This document shows positions 47,901 to 58,020 of a stretch of 64,000 nt of DNA, piece by piece. The DNA lies in NCBI RefSeq assembly GCF_000002865.3, contig NW_001865039.1:3098835-3162834 (forward strand), in the 5' to 3' direction. Position 1 is the first letter of the stretch; each line of letters opens with the position of its first letter. This DNA is from Monosiga brevicollis MX1 (taxonomy: Eukaryota; Opisthokonta; Choanoflagellata; Craspedida; Salpingoecidae). The position numbers were made by a program, and so were the translations under genes. The notes beneath the pieces are model-generated. The model was not told the origin of the DNA, ran no database searches, and saw only the letters and a program-made list of their open reading frames with translations.

Positions 47901-50741
47901 AGGCACACTTTACCAAGCTGCAGGATGAGTTTACCATTCCCCGGTTTGGAAACGGTACCGGCCCAGAGCTGGAGCTTTCCAAGTCGATGTTTAAAAAGGC
48001 AAAACACAACGCCCCTCTCGTCTCTGAAAAGTTTGTCGAGTGCATCCGGTGCTCACGGCAGGACCACGAGGTTTGCGTGGTCAAGGATCCATACGACGAG
48101 CTCCCCTACACCTGCCATCATTGTCGTGAGGGTTGGCCCGTGGGTCAAGCGGCCCCTGAACCGGGTTTGCTGACCGCCACTCGTGACATGTTGGCAGTTG
48201 AAGCCCGCCGCCGTCAGGCCGCCGCTGCCAAGGCTGGTGTCAATATTACCGTGGAGACTGCCAGCGCTCCTGCAATTGCCAAGATTTCTCTGCGCAAAGC
48301 CTCAAGCGAATCGCCGACAGCTGAGACTGCATCGCCACACCCCGTGTCCAAAGGATCTCGCTCTTCCGCAACGGGCCGGCACCGCAGCTCGAAGCGTGTT
48401 GCATCACCGGCCCCGAGTACCCCCACGCAAGCCGTGGCCGCGGCTGAGGCTAAGATCAAAGCCGCCAAGACTGGTTCTCCGCTTGGCTTGTCCGTCCTGC
48501 ACGCATTGCAGCTCGAATCGCCGGTGGCGGCTGATCCACTGGGTGTACCTGAGCTAGCCCAGGAGGCTATGCAAGCTCTTACCTCGCCCTCGGTCGATTT
48601 GGGCGCCATGTTGGGCCTGGCTTCATCGCCACCCGCCTTGGACACGCCAGAGAGCCCGTCTCAGCCACCATCGCGAGCATCAAAAGACGACGTCAAGTCT
48701 GAGCTGAAGAACATGGACAGGGCCCCGATCAAGAGCACAGCGTTGTCAACTGTTATCACCAAGGTGAAGGACGAACCTCTTGATGCCACGGTGCCGTCAG
48801 CGCCTCGGGCCCACCGGCGTAGCTCAAGTGCATCATCCACACACAGTGGATCCCACATGACACGACGGGGTGCGCAGCGCGAGGCAGTTTCTGCCACGGC
48901 ACATGAGCTGCCTATTGCGAACACACACGGGGCCATTCGAGCTCGAACTCTGCCAGAGTCACAGCTGGCACGGGAGATCAAGGCTGAGCTCGTCAAGGCT
49001 TTGCCCCAATTTGCCGAGCATGTCGTCGTGCGAACGGTCAATCACGCACGCGAGGTGGCGCATACAAAACACCTTTACGCCTCTTACTTTCCCGACGCAC
49101 CCACCGACTTTCCCTATACCCGCAAGGTTATACTGGCCTTTTTGGACTTGGGGCACGTTGATGTCCTTTTTTACGGGTGCGTTGCCAGGAATGTGTCGAG
49201 CCGATGTTTGGCCCGATGATGCCCCAGATTCAAAAGCGCTCCCCGTGAACTCAACAGAATACGCCATGAGCTTTCAGCCGGCTGCCTGTACTCACTCGTG
49301 TCGCCGCCTTCTCCCCGTTCCTTTTATTCCCGCATACAGTTTTATCATTCATGAATATGGCCCGGACGCACCCGAACCTGACACAAGGGTAAGACCAATC
49401 AATCCTGGTTCCAATGCAGCCTGGTCATCTGCTCACACACTTGATGGCACCACCTTGTCTTTGACCTCGCGACAGAGAATATACATTTCGCTCTTGGACT
49501 CTGTGAAGATGCCCAAAATGCTATTGCCTTCTCATGTGCGCACGGACGTGTACCACACCTTGTTTCGGGGCTACCTGCGTGTCTGTGCGCGTCGTGGCTT
49601 CACCCATGCGCACATCTTTACTTGCCCGCCGCGGCGCGGGCAAAACTACATTTTCCCCTTCAAGCCAGCATCGCAGCGCGAGATTTGCGTCACACGGCTA
49701 CGCCAGTGGTATGAGAATCTTCTGGACAGCTGCATGTTTCGCCGCGACCCGTGCGTCGTGGATGTCATGACCTTGGATGAGGGCTATCCAGGCTGCACGC
49801 TGACTGATTTGCCCTACTTTGACGGCGACAACTGGCCGGACATCTTGGAGGACATTATAAAATACGAGGAAGATGCCATGTTTGAAGTTGCGCGCCAACA
49901 GTACATGTCCCAGGTGGTCAACAGCATCAGCGAAGCCTTTGCCAAGTATCGCGAGGTGAGATGAATGCATCGGAATTGGAGCACGCTTTGAACCACAGCT
50001 GTTGTCCGCCTTTTGTCGGCTTATCTGACTCACCACAATGTCGGGGCACGGTGCAGACACTCAAAATTCAATACACCAAGCCGGGGGACGGCGGTGGCTT
50101 TTACAAGGGCCACCCACCTGCGAGCCTGCCCCCCCACAAGTCGCGTAAAAAACGTGTGCCCACGGGTGCCCGTGTCCTGGGCCTCGACCGGCGCTTGGAT
50201 ATTGTCATCCAGAGCACCCATCGCGATTTTTTGGTGGTCAAGGTCAGCATCCCCTTTGCATCCCCTTTGGCCCGCTGACCCTCGCGATTTCCCAATGCTT
50301 GGTCATTCTTGTCTTGGTCTTTGTCTGGTTGCTCGTCGTTGACCAATCTGGCCTTTTCGCCTCGTTTTGTTCTCACTGTCTTCCGCGTGCTTCATTCGGT
50401 GATAGCTGATGAATCAGTCGACAGAATACATTCCAGACCCAGACGCAGACTTTCAAAGCGCGCAGACGGGCGAAGACCACTCCATCGTGAGCTTTCTGAA
50501 GGCTGAACGCCTCGAGTTCAGCTCACTCCGACACAACTGTTTTAGCACCACGTGTCTCTTACACCTCCTGCTGGCTCAGGATAAAGTCCTGCCTCCGCGC
50601 TATCCCGAGGCCCCAGTTCAGCAGGATCAGCAGGAATCGGCTTCGCGGCGTGAGTCGATTCGCCGAGCCTCCCTGGGTCAACGCTCGCACGAAGGCAGTC
50701 CGCTTCGCGTCACCCTTCAAAGGTCCCAAACCAAGACCTGA
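44959..50741 (+). CDS. CBP/p300-type histone acetyltransferase, 5' end missing
   Basis: Exons: gap-45169, 45328-45453, 45564-49176, 49340-49388, 49476-49955, 50057-50242, 50406-50741; about 1,666 visible residues. The first 770 or so are disordered, rich in Ser, Pro, Ala, Lys, with an Arg-Gly patch (SRGRGRARGRATARGRGRGA). Next comes the bromodomain (about 47420-47730), with the acetyl-lysine Asn in LLFNPKQS, then the Cys/His RING-PHD region (about 47760-48150: CCGKRRQ to YTCHHCREGW). After a long linker the HAT domain starts near 48950 (AREIKAELVKALPQFAEHVV) and includes YGPDAPEPDTR, YISLLDSVKM, HIFTCPP and RLRQWYENLLD with the catalytic-type Tyr. A Phe replaces the Trp of animal HIWACPP. The autoacetylation loop is short (HKSRKKR). 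The protein stops about 70 residues after FSSLRHNCFSTTCLL; no ZZ or TAZ2 follows. It acetylates histones in the nucleus. Confidence 0.9.
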
Positions 50742-51294
50742 GCCTGAGTCGATGGCTCGGCCTCTCCTTTTGTGCATTTGTGTGTGTGTGTGTGTTCTCT
50801 TGTTTCTGCCTTTTCATGACCTCTGTGCCCATGTCCAAGTGCTCTTTGTTCGTGCTGCGCACGATTCCTCTGCCATGTCCCATCTGTCCTTTTTGGTCAT
50901 TTAGCTTCTGAAAGCTCTGCGTCTGGATACCCTTTTTTTCTTCCTTTGCTTTTTGCCCTGCTTTTCTTCCTATTAATCAGACCCAGATAATCGATGCCAA
51001 TCACATTGCTGAACACGCCGGTGTACCAACCACCCTATCCCTCGCCTGTCATTCCGCGCCCCCTACTCCTTCCCATCAAGTCTTCTTGTTGCCAAACAAG
51101 CAAGTCACCATCCATCGCATCGTAGTCATCGTCGTTGTGTTTTGATGTTTGGAGATGCTTTTGTTTCCTCCCCTTCTTAATTTTTCTTCATTCATTTTTC
51201 TTCTTCTTGGAAAAAAAGGCTGGTTTGGCGGTGATCGGGCTTCGATTCAGGAGGGTCGTTGAGGTGGCTACTGGGGCGAGAGCAACCAACGACC
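50742..51294. other. Spacer, CBP/p300 to SAM-RA-PH-SH2 gene
   Basis: Same-strand spacer, T-rich on the + strand, with a short GT run at about 50778-50793. Probably a 3' UTR and the next promoter. No gene seen. Confidence 0.6.
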
Positions 51295-54200
51295 ATGGCT
51301 GCGGGAACTTCGAGCGTGCTCGACTGGCTGAAGGGCTTAAAGCTCGACAGCTACCATGATGCTTTTGTGGATGCAGGCTTTGACACCCTGGTACGTTCAT
51401 GCTTCAATCGACCCGTCCACACGCGTGTGCTGCAGTCTGAAGCGAAAGGCACGCCTGAGACGAGCACAAGGCTGCGTGCTTGCTCGCCATGCACTAACGC
51501 GGCGTGCCTGCTGGCTGGGCATCTCGGCTGCATAGGATAAAGTGGCGATGATAAGCTCGGAAGACCTTGATCGCATGAATATCACGTTGCAAGGTCATCG
51601 TAACCGTATCCTTCGTCATGTGCCAAAGCAGGTATGTCCAGAGGGCACTACAGTCCAGGCGGACCCTGTTCAAATCAAGGACTCCATTTGCATTCGACCA
51701 TGGGACGCCTTTGCTCATCTTATCAGTCGTGAAACTCACAACTCCTTGTTCGTCAACTCTAGCCGGCTGAGCTCGATGATATTCTTGATGGCCTCTCGTC
51801 TCTTGTCGACGGTACGATCCCCCAACTCCGCTGCCCACCCTCTTGGACGCCACGTTGCTCTCTTCCCAATTTTGCCGTTCCAAGTCTTATCGATTGGCTC
51901 CAGATATGACTATGCAGGTGGACACCGAAGCGGCACCGTCGCATCTCGATGGTAGGCTCCCGACCAGCACATGACCTGCCTGCCTAGCCCGTTCTTAAGC
52001 TAAACGGAGGATGCACCCTCACTTCTTGCAGGCACAGATGCCAATGACTTGGACGACATTCTGGCAGACCTCTACTCGTTTTCACAAGACGACTCTGGCC
52101 AGCCCAAAATACCGGCCCCTTACCACGCGCCGGCGGTACGCCTGGTCTCTGCAACTGACGGCTCTCTATCGACGATTCCACAGGCACTCACCGTTACTCT
52201 CGCCATCTTCATGTAGACTGAGAACGAGGGTGAGGCAGGAGCCAACACAGAGGGCAGCACGGCTGAAGCTATTCCTGCTGCTAAGACGACGACGCCTTCT
52301 GCTGTCGAGGCGGCTGCGCCAGCGCCCTCTGCTGACGTAGAACGGCCCGTCATCGTCAGCACGACCGCCAACTTCGAGTCCTGTGCGTCACCCAGCCGCT
52401 ACCATATCGACCCTGCTCTGACCCGGACTGTGGATATGGGTCCGTCCTGACTATTGCTGCTTGCATCTCGTAGCCGCGGCTGTGTCACAGCATCTGGACC
52501 ATTTCTCTAAACGCCTCTCCAGCATGGGGCAAATCTCGACGGTGGATTTGGAGAACATGATGAAAGAAGAAAAGATTCGCATTGCCATGAGCAAACTTGC
52601 TGCCGCACAAATGCAAAAGGTCCGGGCTGTCCCGTTCCGCCGACACTTTTAGACGAGGCAATGCAGGTGGCCAGTTGACCCATGACTGACCTGAGGTACC
52701 CTTCTTGCTTGTCCGGTTTGCTTCAAACATCATCCAGAATATCATCCATGTCTTCATGGAGGATGCCACCAAAAAGACCATCTGTGTGGATGCCACAGAA
52801 ACGGCCTTTGAAGTCTGCCGCAAGACCGTGGTGAAGAATCGTTTGCCGGATGATCCTTTCTGGTACGGCGCCGCGCTGTCCTCTGTCTACACTGCATCTT
52901 CGACAACGCACTGCCGTGCTTTGCCACCGTGCCTCACCCAAACGTCATCCTGGAGCAGGACCCTCGTGGAGGTGGCACCGGAATTGGCCTTGGAACGTTT
53001 TATTGAGGACCATGAGCGTGTAGGCGACGTGTATACGGCCTGGCCACCACTGAGCGAGTTTCGCTTTGACCTGCGCAAACTGCCCTCTAAATATGGCGTC
53101 TTCACCGCGACAGAGGCACGTTGGGCTTGCCGCCGCCTGCATACACACGTGTTGTGCTGTGACTGATTATCATGCTTGACCAACGACGACAAACATGTTT
53201 GGCAACATAGAAGTACTTTCCAGCCTCATTTGTCAAGGAGACACAAGAGACCAAGGATGCCTCCAAGCTCACAGAACGAGCCAAGCGAATCCTATTTCAG
53301 GTCTAGTGATGATTGATGTAAAGCACGTCGCCTTGCGTTTTGCGCTTTTTTAAATTCGCTCAAGCACAAGCTCAATGCCCCACAGGAATACTTTAGCTCG
53401 ACGGCGCGGCTACCAGATGTCAAGGGCTGGGTGCAATGCCGCGAGGGCAAAAAGTGGAAGAAGCGCTTTCTCTTGCTGCGAGCGTCGGGCGTCTACTACT
53501 CCAGCAAGGGCGAATCAGAGGTAGGTCTTGATCAGTGCCCAAAAAGCACTCTTTTGTTTGTGCTCCATTGAGGAAAGCCGTTGTGCTGGACCCCAGTGAT
53601 AACAGCTGATTTGAGTGGCGTTTCCCTACTGCCTCTTGGTTGACTTGGCACTAGGCCTCCAAAGATCTGGTTGCTCTTGTCAAATTTCATGAATGCATCC
53701 TGTGCCATGGACAAAGTGAATTTGCCAAACAAGTCAAGGCACCTTCTGATTTCAACTTGATTTTCAGGGTATGTGTTGGCGCGGCTGGGCGTCTCACGCG
53801 CAGGCCTCGACGTTTGAATGGCATGCCAGCACCATGCACACGCGGCAGGCCACTTGCAGTGGAGCTTGTGGCCACCATTCACACGGTGTTTGCCTGGCTG
53901 CGGCACGTTGTATGCACACAGCCGAATATTCGCAAGCGACTGCCAGAGCTGACAGATTTGATTGTGCTAAACTTTCATACCGAGTCTGACATGTTGCCGT
54001 GGGAGGCTGGCGCGCGTTTGGCCATTCATGGCAACAAGCTTAAGCAAGGATTTGATGATACGGCTCGCAAATTCACCGAGCTGGCCCATGTATGTTCTGC
54101 ACGGCGCCATCAAGTATTCTCCATCTCATGAAGCGCAGGGTTCCTACAATCAGTCTCGCTATGCCTCGCTAGTGTGCCTCGGTCTGACCAATCGTTGGTT

Positions 54201-54826
54201 TTCGTGGTTGTACGTAGCTGGGCGCAACGCCGTCAAGCCTGGCATCACAATTGCGTCAGGTTCCTTCACAAAAGTCCAACGACCCAGCTCTCATCCAAAA
54301 GGTACAGCCTTTTGTTTCTATCTTTGTTACGGATGGGTCACGCTGAATCGAACCCACGGTTCCAATTTTTATTTTTATTTTTGCGCCCTTTGCAGTGGCG
54401 GTCACAACGCGCTTCGAAGCGCAACCCCAACATGTCGGCAGCTACGGGCGTTGAGTTTGATGACGAAGCGGATGTTGACGACGCGGGTTTGCTCGGACAG
54501 GCAGCAGATTCGATGGCCGGCGCGGATCCAAACGGCTTGAACTCAGGTCCGACGCGTGCTTCTGGCAGTGGTTGGCTGTTGGCTTGCATCGACTCACCAT
54601 ATAACCGCCTTTGTGGCCGACCGATGTGTGGCATGAATGTCCACTACTTGCAGAGGCTTGGTTTCATGGCCCCATTTCCCGTGAGGCTGCGGAAAAGCTC
54701 TTTGAAGAGTCAGGCCTGATGTACGCGCCTTGCGCTCTCTGCAATCGCTATTCCGGTGTTTGCCGTTTGATTTGCAATGTGTTGACTCACTGAATATTTT
54801 TTTACGTGCTTTGCTCTTCTTGTTTT

Positions 54827-54859
<33 letters not shown>

Positions 54860-55222
54860 CCTTCCTAGCCCCGGAATGTTTCTGATTCGCGAAAGCACCA
54901 GTCATCAGGGCGATCATGTATTGTCGCTGTGTCACCGGAAGTCAGCGCGCCATTTTCACATCAAATCAGTAGGTTGCTTGCATACTGAGGACTTTGCCTG
55001 TCTTTGCGTGGTGCGGGCAGGGCCGGGAGCAAGCGCTCCGACTCCAGGTGGGAGGCTCATGATCAACCCGTGTGGCGATAGTATCGATCACCGGATGGCG
55101 GCCTTGCCTACGGGATTGATGGGGCTCAACATTTCGCCAGCCTACCTCAGCTGGTTCAGCACTACCGCGAGCCCAACTCGGACCTGCCCTGCCAGCTGAC
55201 GGCTGAGGCGCCGCGTCAATAG
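51295..55222 (+). CDS. SAM-RA-PH-SH2 adaptor (MRL/Grb7-like)
   Basis: Nineteen exons: 51295-51390, 51536-51631, 51763-51811, 51904-51951, 52032-52135, 52217-52382, 52474-52619, 52738-52862, 52959-53115, 53211-53300, 53386-53520, 53655-53768, 53922-54089, 54218-54301, 54396-54546, 54654-54720, 54869-54968, 55021-55047, 55082-55222; 2,064 bp, 687 residues. Domains in order: SAM (residues about 6-60, VLDWLKGLKLDSYHDAF), two LD-like helices (ELDDILDGLSSL, DLDDILADLYSF), an acidic linker, a short helix ending EEKIRIAMSKLAAAQ, RA (IIHVFMEDATKKTICVDA to ELALERFIEDHERV), PH (KGWVQCREGKKWKKRFLLLR) and SH2 (AWFHGPISREAAEKLF, FLIREST with the phosphotyrosine Arg, LPQLVQHYRE). The RA-PH part is closest to RIAM/lamellipodin and Grb7. 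I infer a link from Ras-family GTPase and phosphotyrosine to actin or adhesion. The intron at 53116 seems to use a GC donor; one exon is 27 bp. Confidence 0.85.
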
Positions 55223-56100
55223 TACCCGATCCACCTTTCTGAAAGATATTGGCTCGTTGTAAAATACTGGGACAAGCGGCTGCGTTTGCGAATATCAAAG
55301 CTTGATCAAATACTAAAGCGTTCTTTCTTTCTGTGCAGCTGTGTTCGCCGTCGATTGCAATGACCCACGTCCAATCGAGAAGCGACCCTGCGCAAAGAGA
55401 TACCTACCCCCCATCACCCTTTGTCCCCTCCCCCGTGCCTTAATGCTCGGTTCGCCGTCTGACCCAGTGCATAAGCGTTTTCCCATTGCAAATGTACCTC
55501 TCTCTGTCTCTCTGTCTCTCACATGTGGTAGTTGTGCTTTTCCTTTGTGTCTTTGCTCTTTATTTCTCTCTTCACTCTCTTTATTTCTCTTTATTTCTCT
55601 CTCTCTCTCTCTCTCCCCACACACGCAGCACACAAACTGACTTGTCATCAATTATCTTCTTCAGCTTCAGCTTGGAGTTCTCCTGTTGTTGTTGTGCATG
55701 CTCGGGGGCTTCTGCGTGCGTGCGGGTGTGTGCGGGGCCCTGTCAACCGTTTGGCAGGACAGTGGCTCACTCAAGCGAGGGTGGGGGGTTGAGTACGACA
55801 GGACGGTTAGGGGGGTGCAGTTTCCTTCAAGACTGGCTGGACATTCATTTGCACCTGGTCCATTGTGCATTTGCGGTTGATGCTACAACTGCAACCTCCT
55901 CCTGCTCGACGAATAGCACCAACCTGCCCGAGCCTCAGTTTTGACTCCGGCTTTTGCCAAGCTTGGGTCCCCGGTTGGCTGAATGAGAGCACCCGCCCTT
56001 GCAGCCATTCCATGGTCAACGGCCCAATCTGATCACATTCGTGCTCGCACGTTGTTATTCGCGTCACGACGCGCCACGCCACGCCTAGCTCCGGTGGACC
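55223..56100. other. Spacer with CT-rich repeats
   Basis: Between two plus-strand genes. Contains the second copy of the 49-bp repeat and an interrupted CT tract (about 55500-55620). No gene recognised on either strand. Confidence 0.55.
55525..55573 (+). repeat. 49-bp dispersed repeat, copy B
   Basis: Same unit as 44841-44889 with two mismatches (A/T at position 24, C/T at position 39). Again preceded by CT-rich sequence, here interrupted, and followed by CT-rich sequence. Confidence 0.85.
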
Positions 56101-57504
56101 ATGGCTCGAACCGTGTCTGCGCGTGAAGGAAGCCACGGCTCTTGGATCGACGGCCGGACATGTTATATTTGCTACTGTACCGAAGGGGAACTGCCCAACA
56201 TGAAATGGGTTGCACCATGCCGTTGTACAGGGAGCCTTCAGTATGTCCATACAGACTGCCTTTTGCGTTGGATCGATGAGAAGCAGGCTAGCTGTCAGCG
56301 CCGACACACCGTGCGTTGCCCTCAGTGCAAAACTCCCTTCATTGTCTCCGTGGAGAATCGGTCCTTGTTTGTGAAAATTGGCGATGCCTTTCGGGACATT
56401 GCCGCTGAGCTCAGTCCGATCGTCTCTGTCCTCAGTACTGGCCTGTGCTTTTGGGCTGGTCTGGCCTGCTACGGCGCCCTGGTCTATCGCACCACCACCA
56501 AGCGCACCATCGCCTCCCTGATAGCGCGACATCACCCCATGACCCTCATCTCCCTCCTACCGCTCATTCCCTGCAGCCTGGTGGCCACCAACCTTGCTGC
56601 CAGCCTCAGCTACCAAGTGCGCATCGACCATGATGGTAGCCTACGCATTCAGGTCCACACAGAGGAGGATGAGGATGCGTTGGCCGAAGAGGACGAGGTC
56701 AATGCCGCTCTTGCTGCCTGGAACGACCCTGGTGACGCAATGCATGCCGCTGAAGCTGGCATGGAAGCCCGCGCTGCAGCCAACCCGTTGTTTCATGATG
56801 AGGAGGATGATGGTGGTACGTCACTTTCCAGCACAATCATTCCCCCCGCCATTCAGCCCTGTGTGTGACACGATACCGATCACATCCTGAGACTTGCCTT
56901 ACGCGCCTACCATTCACCCTTTGACTCCTTTGCCGTTGATACAGATGATGGCTTTTTGCCCGAGGAAGATGATGAAAATGATGATGAAGCGCGACGGCTG
57001 TTGGAGGAACATGAGCAACTCGAGCAACCTGCTCTGCGTCCGAGAACGGCCTATCCTCAACTCGTCATGGGTAGCCTTCTCTTTCCCTTTGTAGCATCCA
57101 CCGTGGGAGATCTCTGTTTCTCCGCCTTCATCCCCAAAACTTTTGATCGCGTCGTACTAGGTGGTGCGTTTGTCCTCTGCTCGCTGTTGTATCGAGCATC
57201 CCAAAGCTTCGACAAGACACATTTCCCATGGTTGACTCCAGTTGTGGTCATGAGGCCCAACTTTTCGACCGCTGGAATCAAAAGGGCGCAACTTGACTCG
57301 ATCGCTGACCGCTGCCGTATTCTATCGTAGGCCTGGTATATCAAGCATCAACGTCAGCGCTTCGAAGCATGTACACACACTACAAGCAGCAAGAGCACGC
57401 GCATCGACGCATTCACAACTTTCACGGCGCAGAACCCTCAATCAACGGTCCATGATCTGGCAGCAAAACCTGCCTGCGTGCTCGATGTCATGTTGGCTGC
57501 ATAA
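56101..57504 (+). CDS. MARCH5-like RING-CH membrane E3 ubiquitin ligase
   Basis: Exon 1 is 56101-56815; exon 2 starts 56945; a third exon seems to start at 57332 and runs to the stop at 57502-57504, with the donor near 57240 unsure. The RING-CH finger is at residues about 20-80: CYICYCTEGE, the WVAPCRCTGSLQYVHTDCLL stretch, RWIDEKQ and RCPQCKTPF, giving the C4HC3 ligand order. Hydrophobic helices follow (VSVLSTGLCFWAGLACYGAL; LISLLPLIPCSLVATNL), then an acidic loop, a third helix (QLVMGSLLFPFVASTVGDL) and a fourth (VVLGGAFVLCSLLY). This matches the four-helix layout of MARCH5, which works in the mitochondrial outer membrane and controls fission and quality control. The acidic loop of about 100 residues is longer than in animals. 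If exon 3 is not used the protein ends at a stop near 57328. Confidence 0.85.
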
Positions 57505-58020
57505 TTGTTATGTCGACTGTTGACGGGTTGTCCCTATCCTCTGCTTTGTTATATTTTGGTGTTTTAACTGGTTCGATGGTCACGCACTCATGTACAATTA
57601 GCTGTGTCTTTTCCGCCATGCGCCCTTCGCCAAGTTCCTTGACCTGTACATCATACGGCCCGTAGCAAGCCCCTGCGTGTTGTAGCCGTGTTTGCTCGCG
57701 TACGCTAGTCCTTTACTTTCGACCCTCGCCGCCATCGTCAAGGACCTGGCAGACTGAATTGGCATCATATGTTTGATGGCGTCGCTTGATATTCACAAAC
57801 GCATACACGAGGGCGACAAAACAAAATTCAACTGAAAACAGACAAGGAGCGAGTTGACAATTGCTTTCTTTTCAACAACTCGACACAAGCGCCAACCGGT
57901 ATTTCCAACGTAGTGCGCTTGCATATAACTTAAAAAAAAAGGAGCATGTCCATGACCGTGTAGAATGAGGCGAGACACAATTCGACGCTGGCCTGCCCAA
58001 TTACTTGCGCTGTGGCACTT
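57505..58020. other. Convergent spacer, MARCH5-like / kinesin
   Basis: Holds both 3' UTRs, AT-rich from about 57530. A minus-strand open frame (57793-57978) could be a 3' extension of the kinesin gene, but lacks any recognisable feature. Confidence 0.55.

Noticed and set aside
57793-57978. 61-residue minus-strand frame downstream of the kinesin stop
   Set aside because: It could be joined in phase by a weak splice, but it has no resemblance to kinesin tails and lies in AT-rich convergent spacer; treated as 3' UTR.
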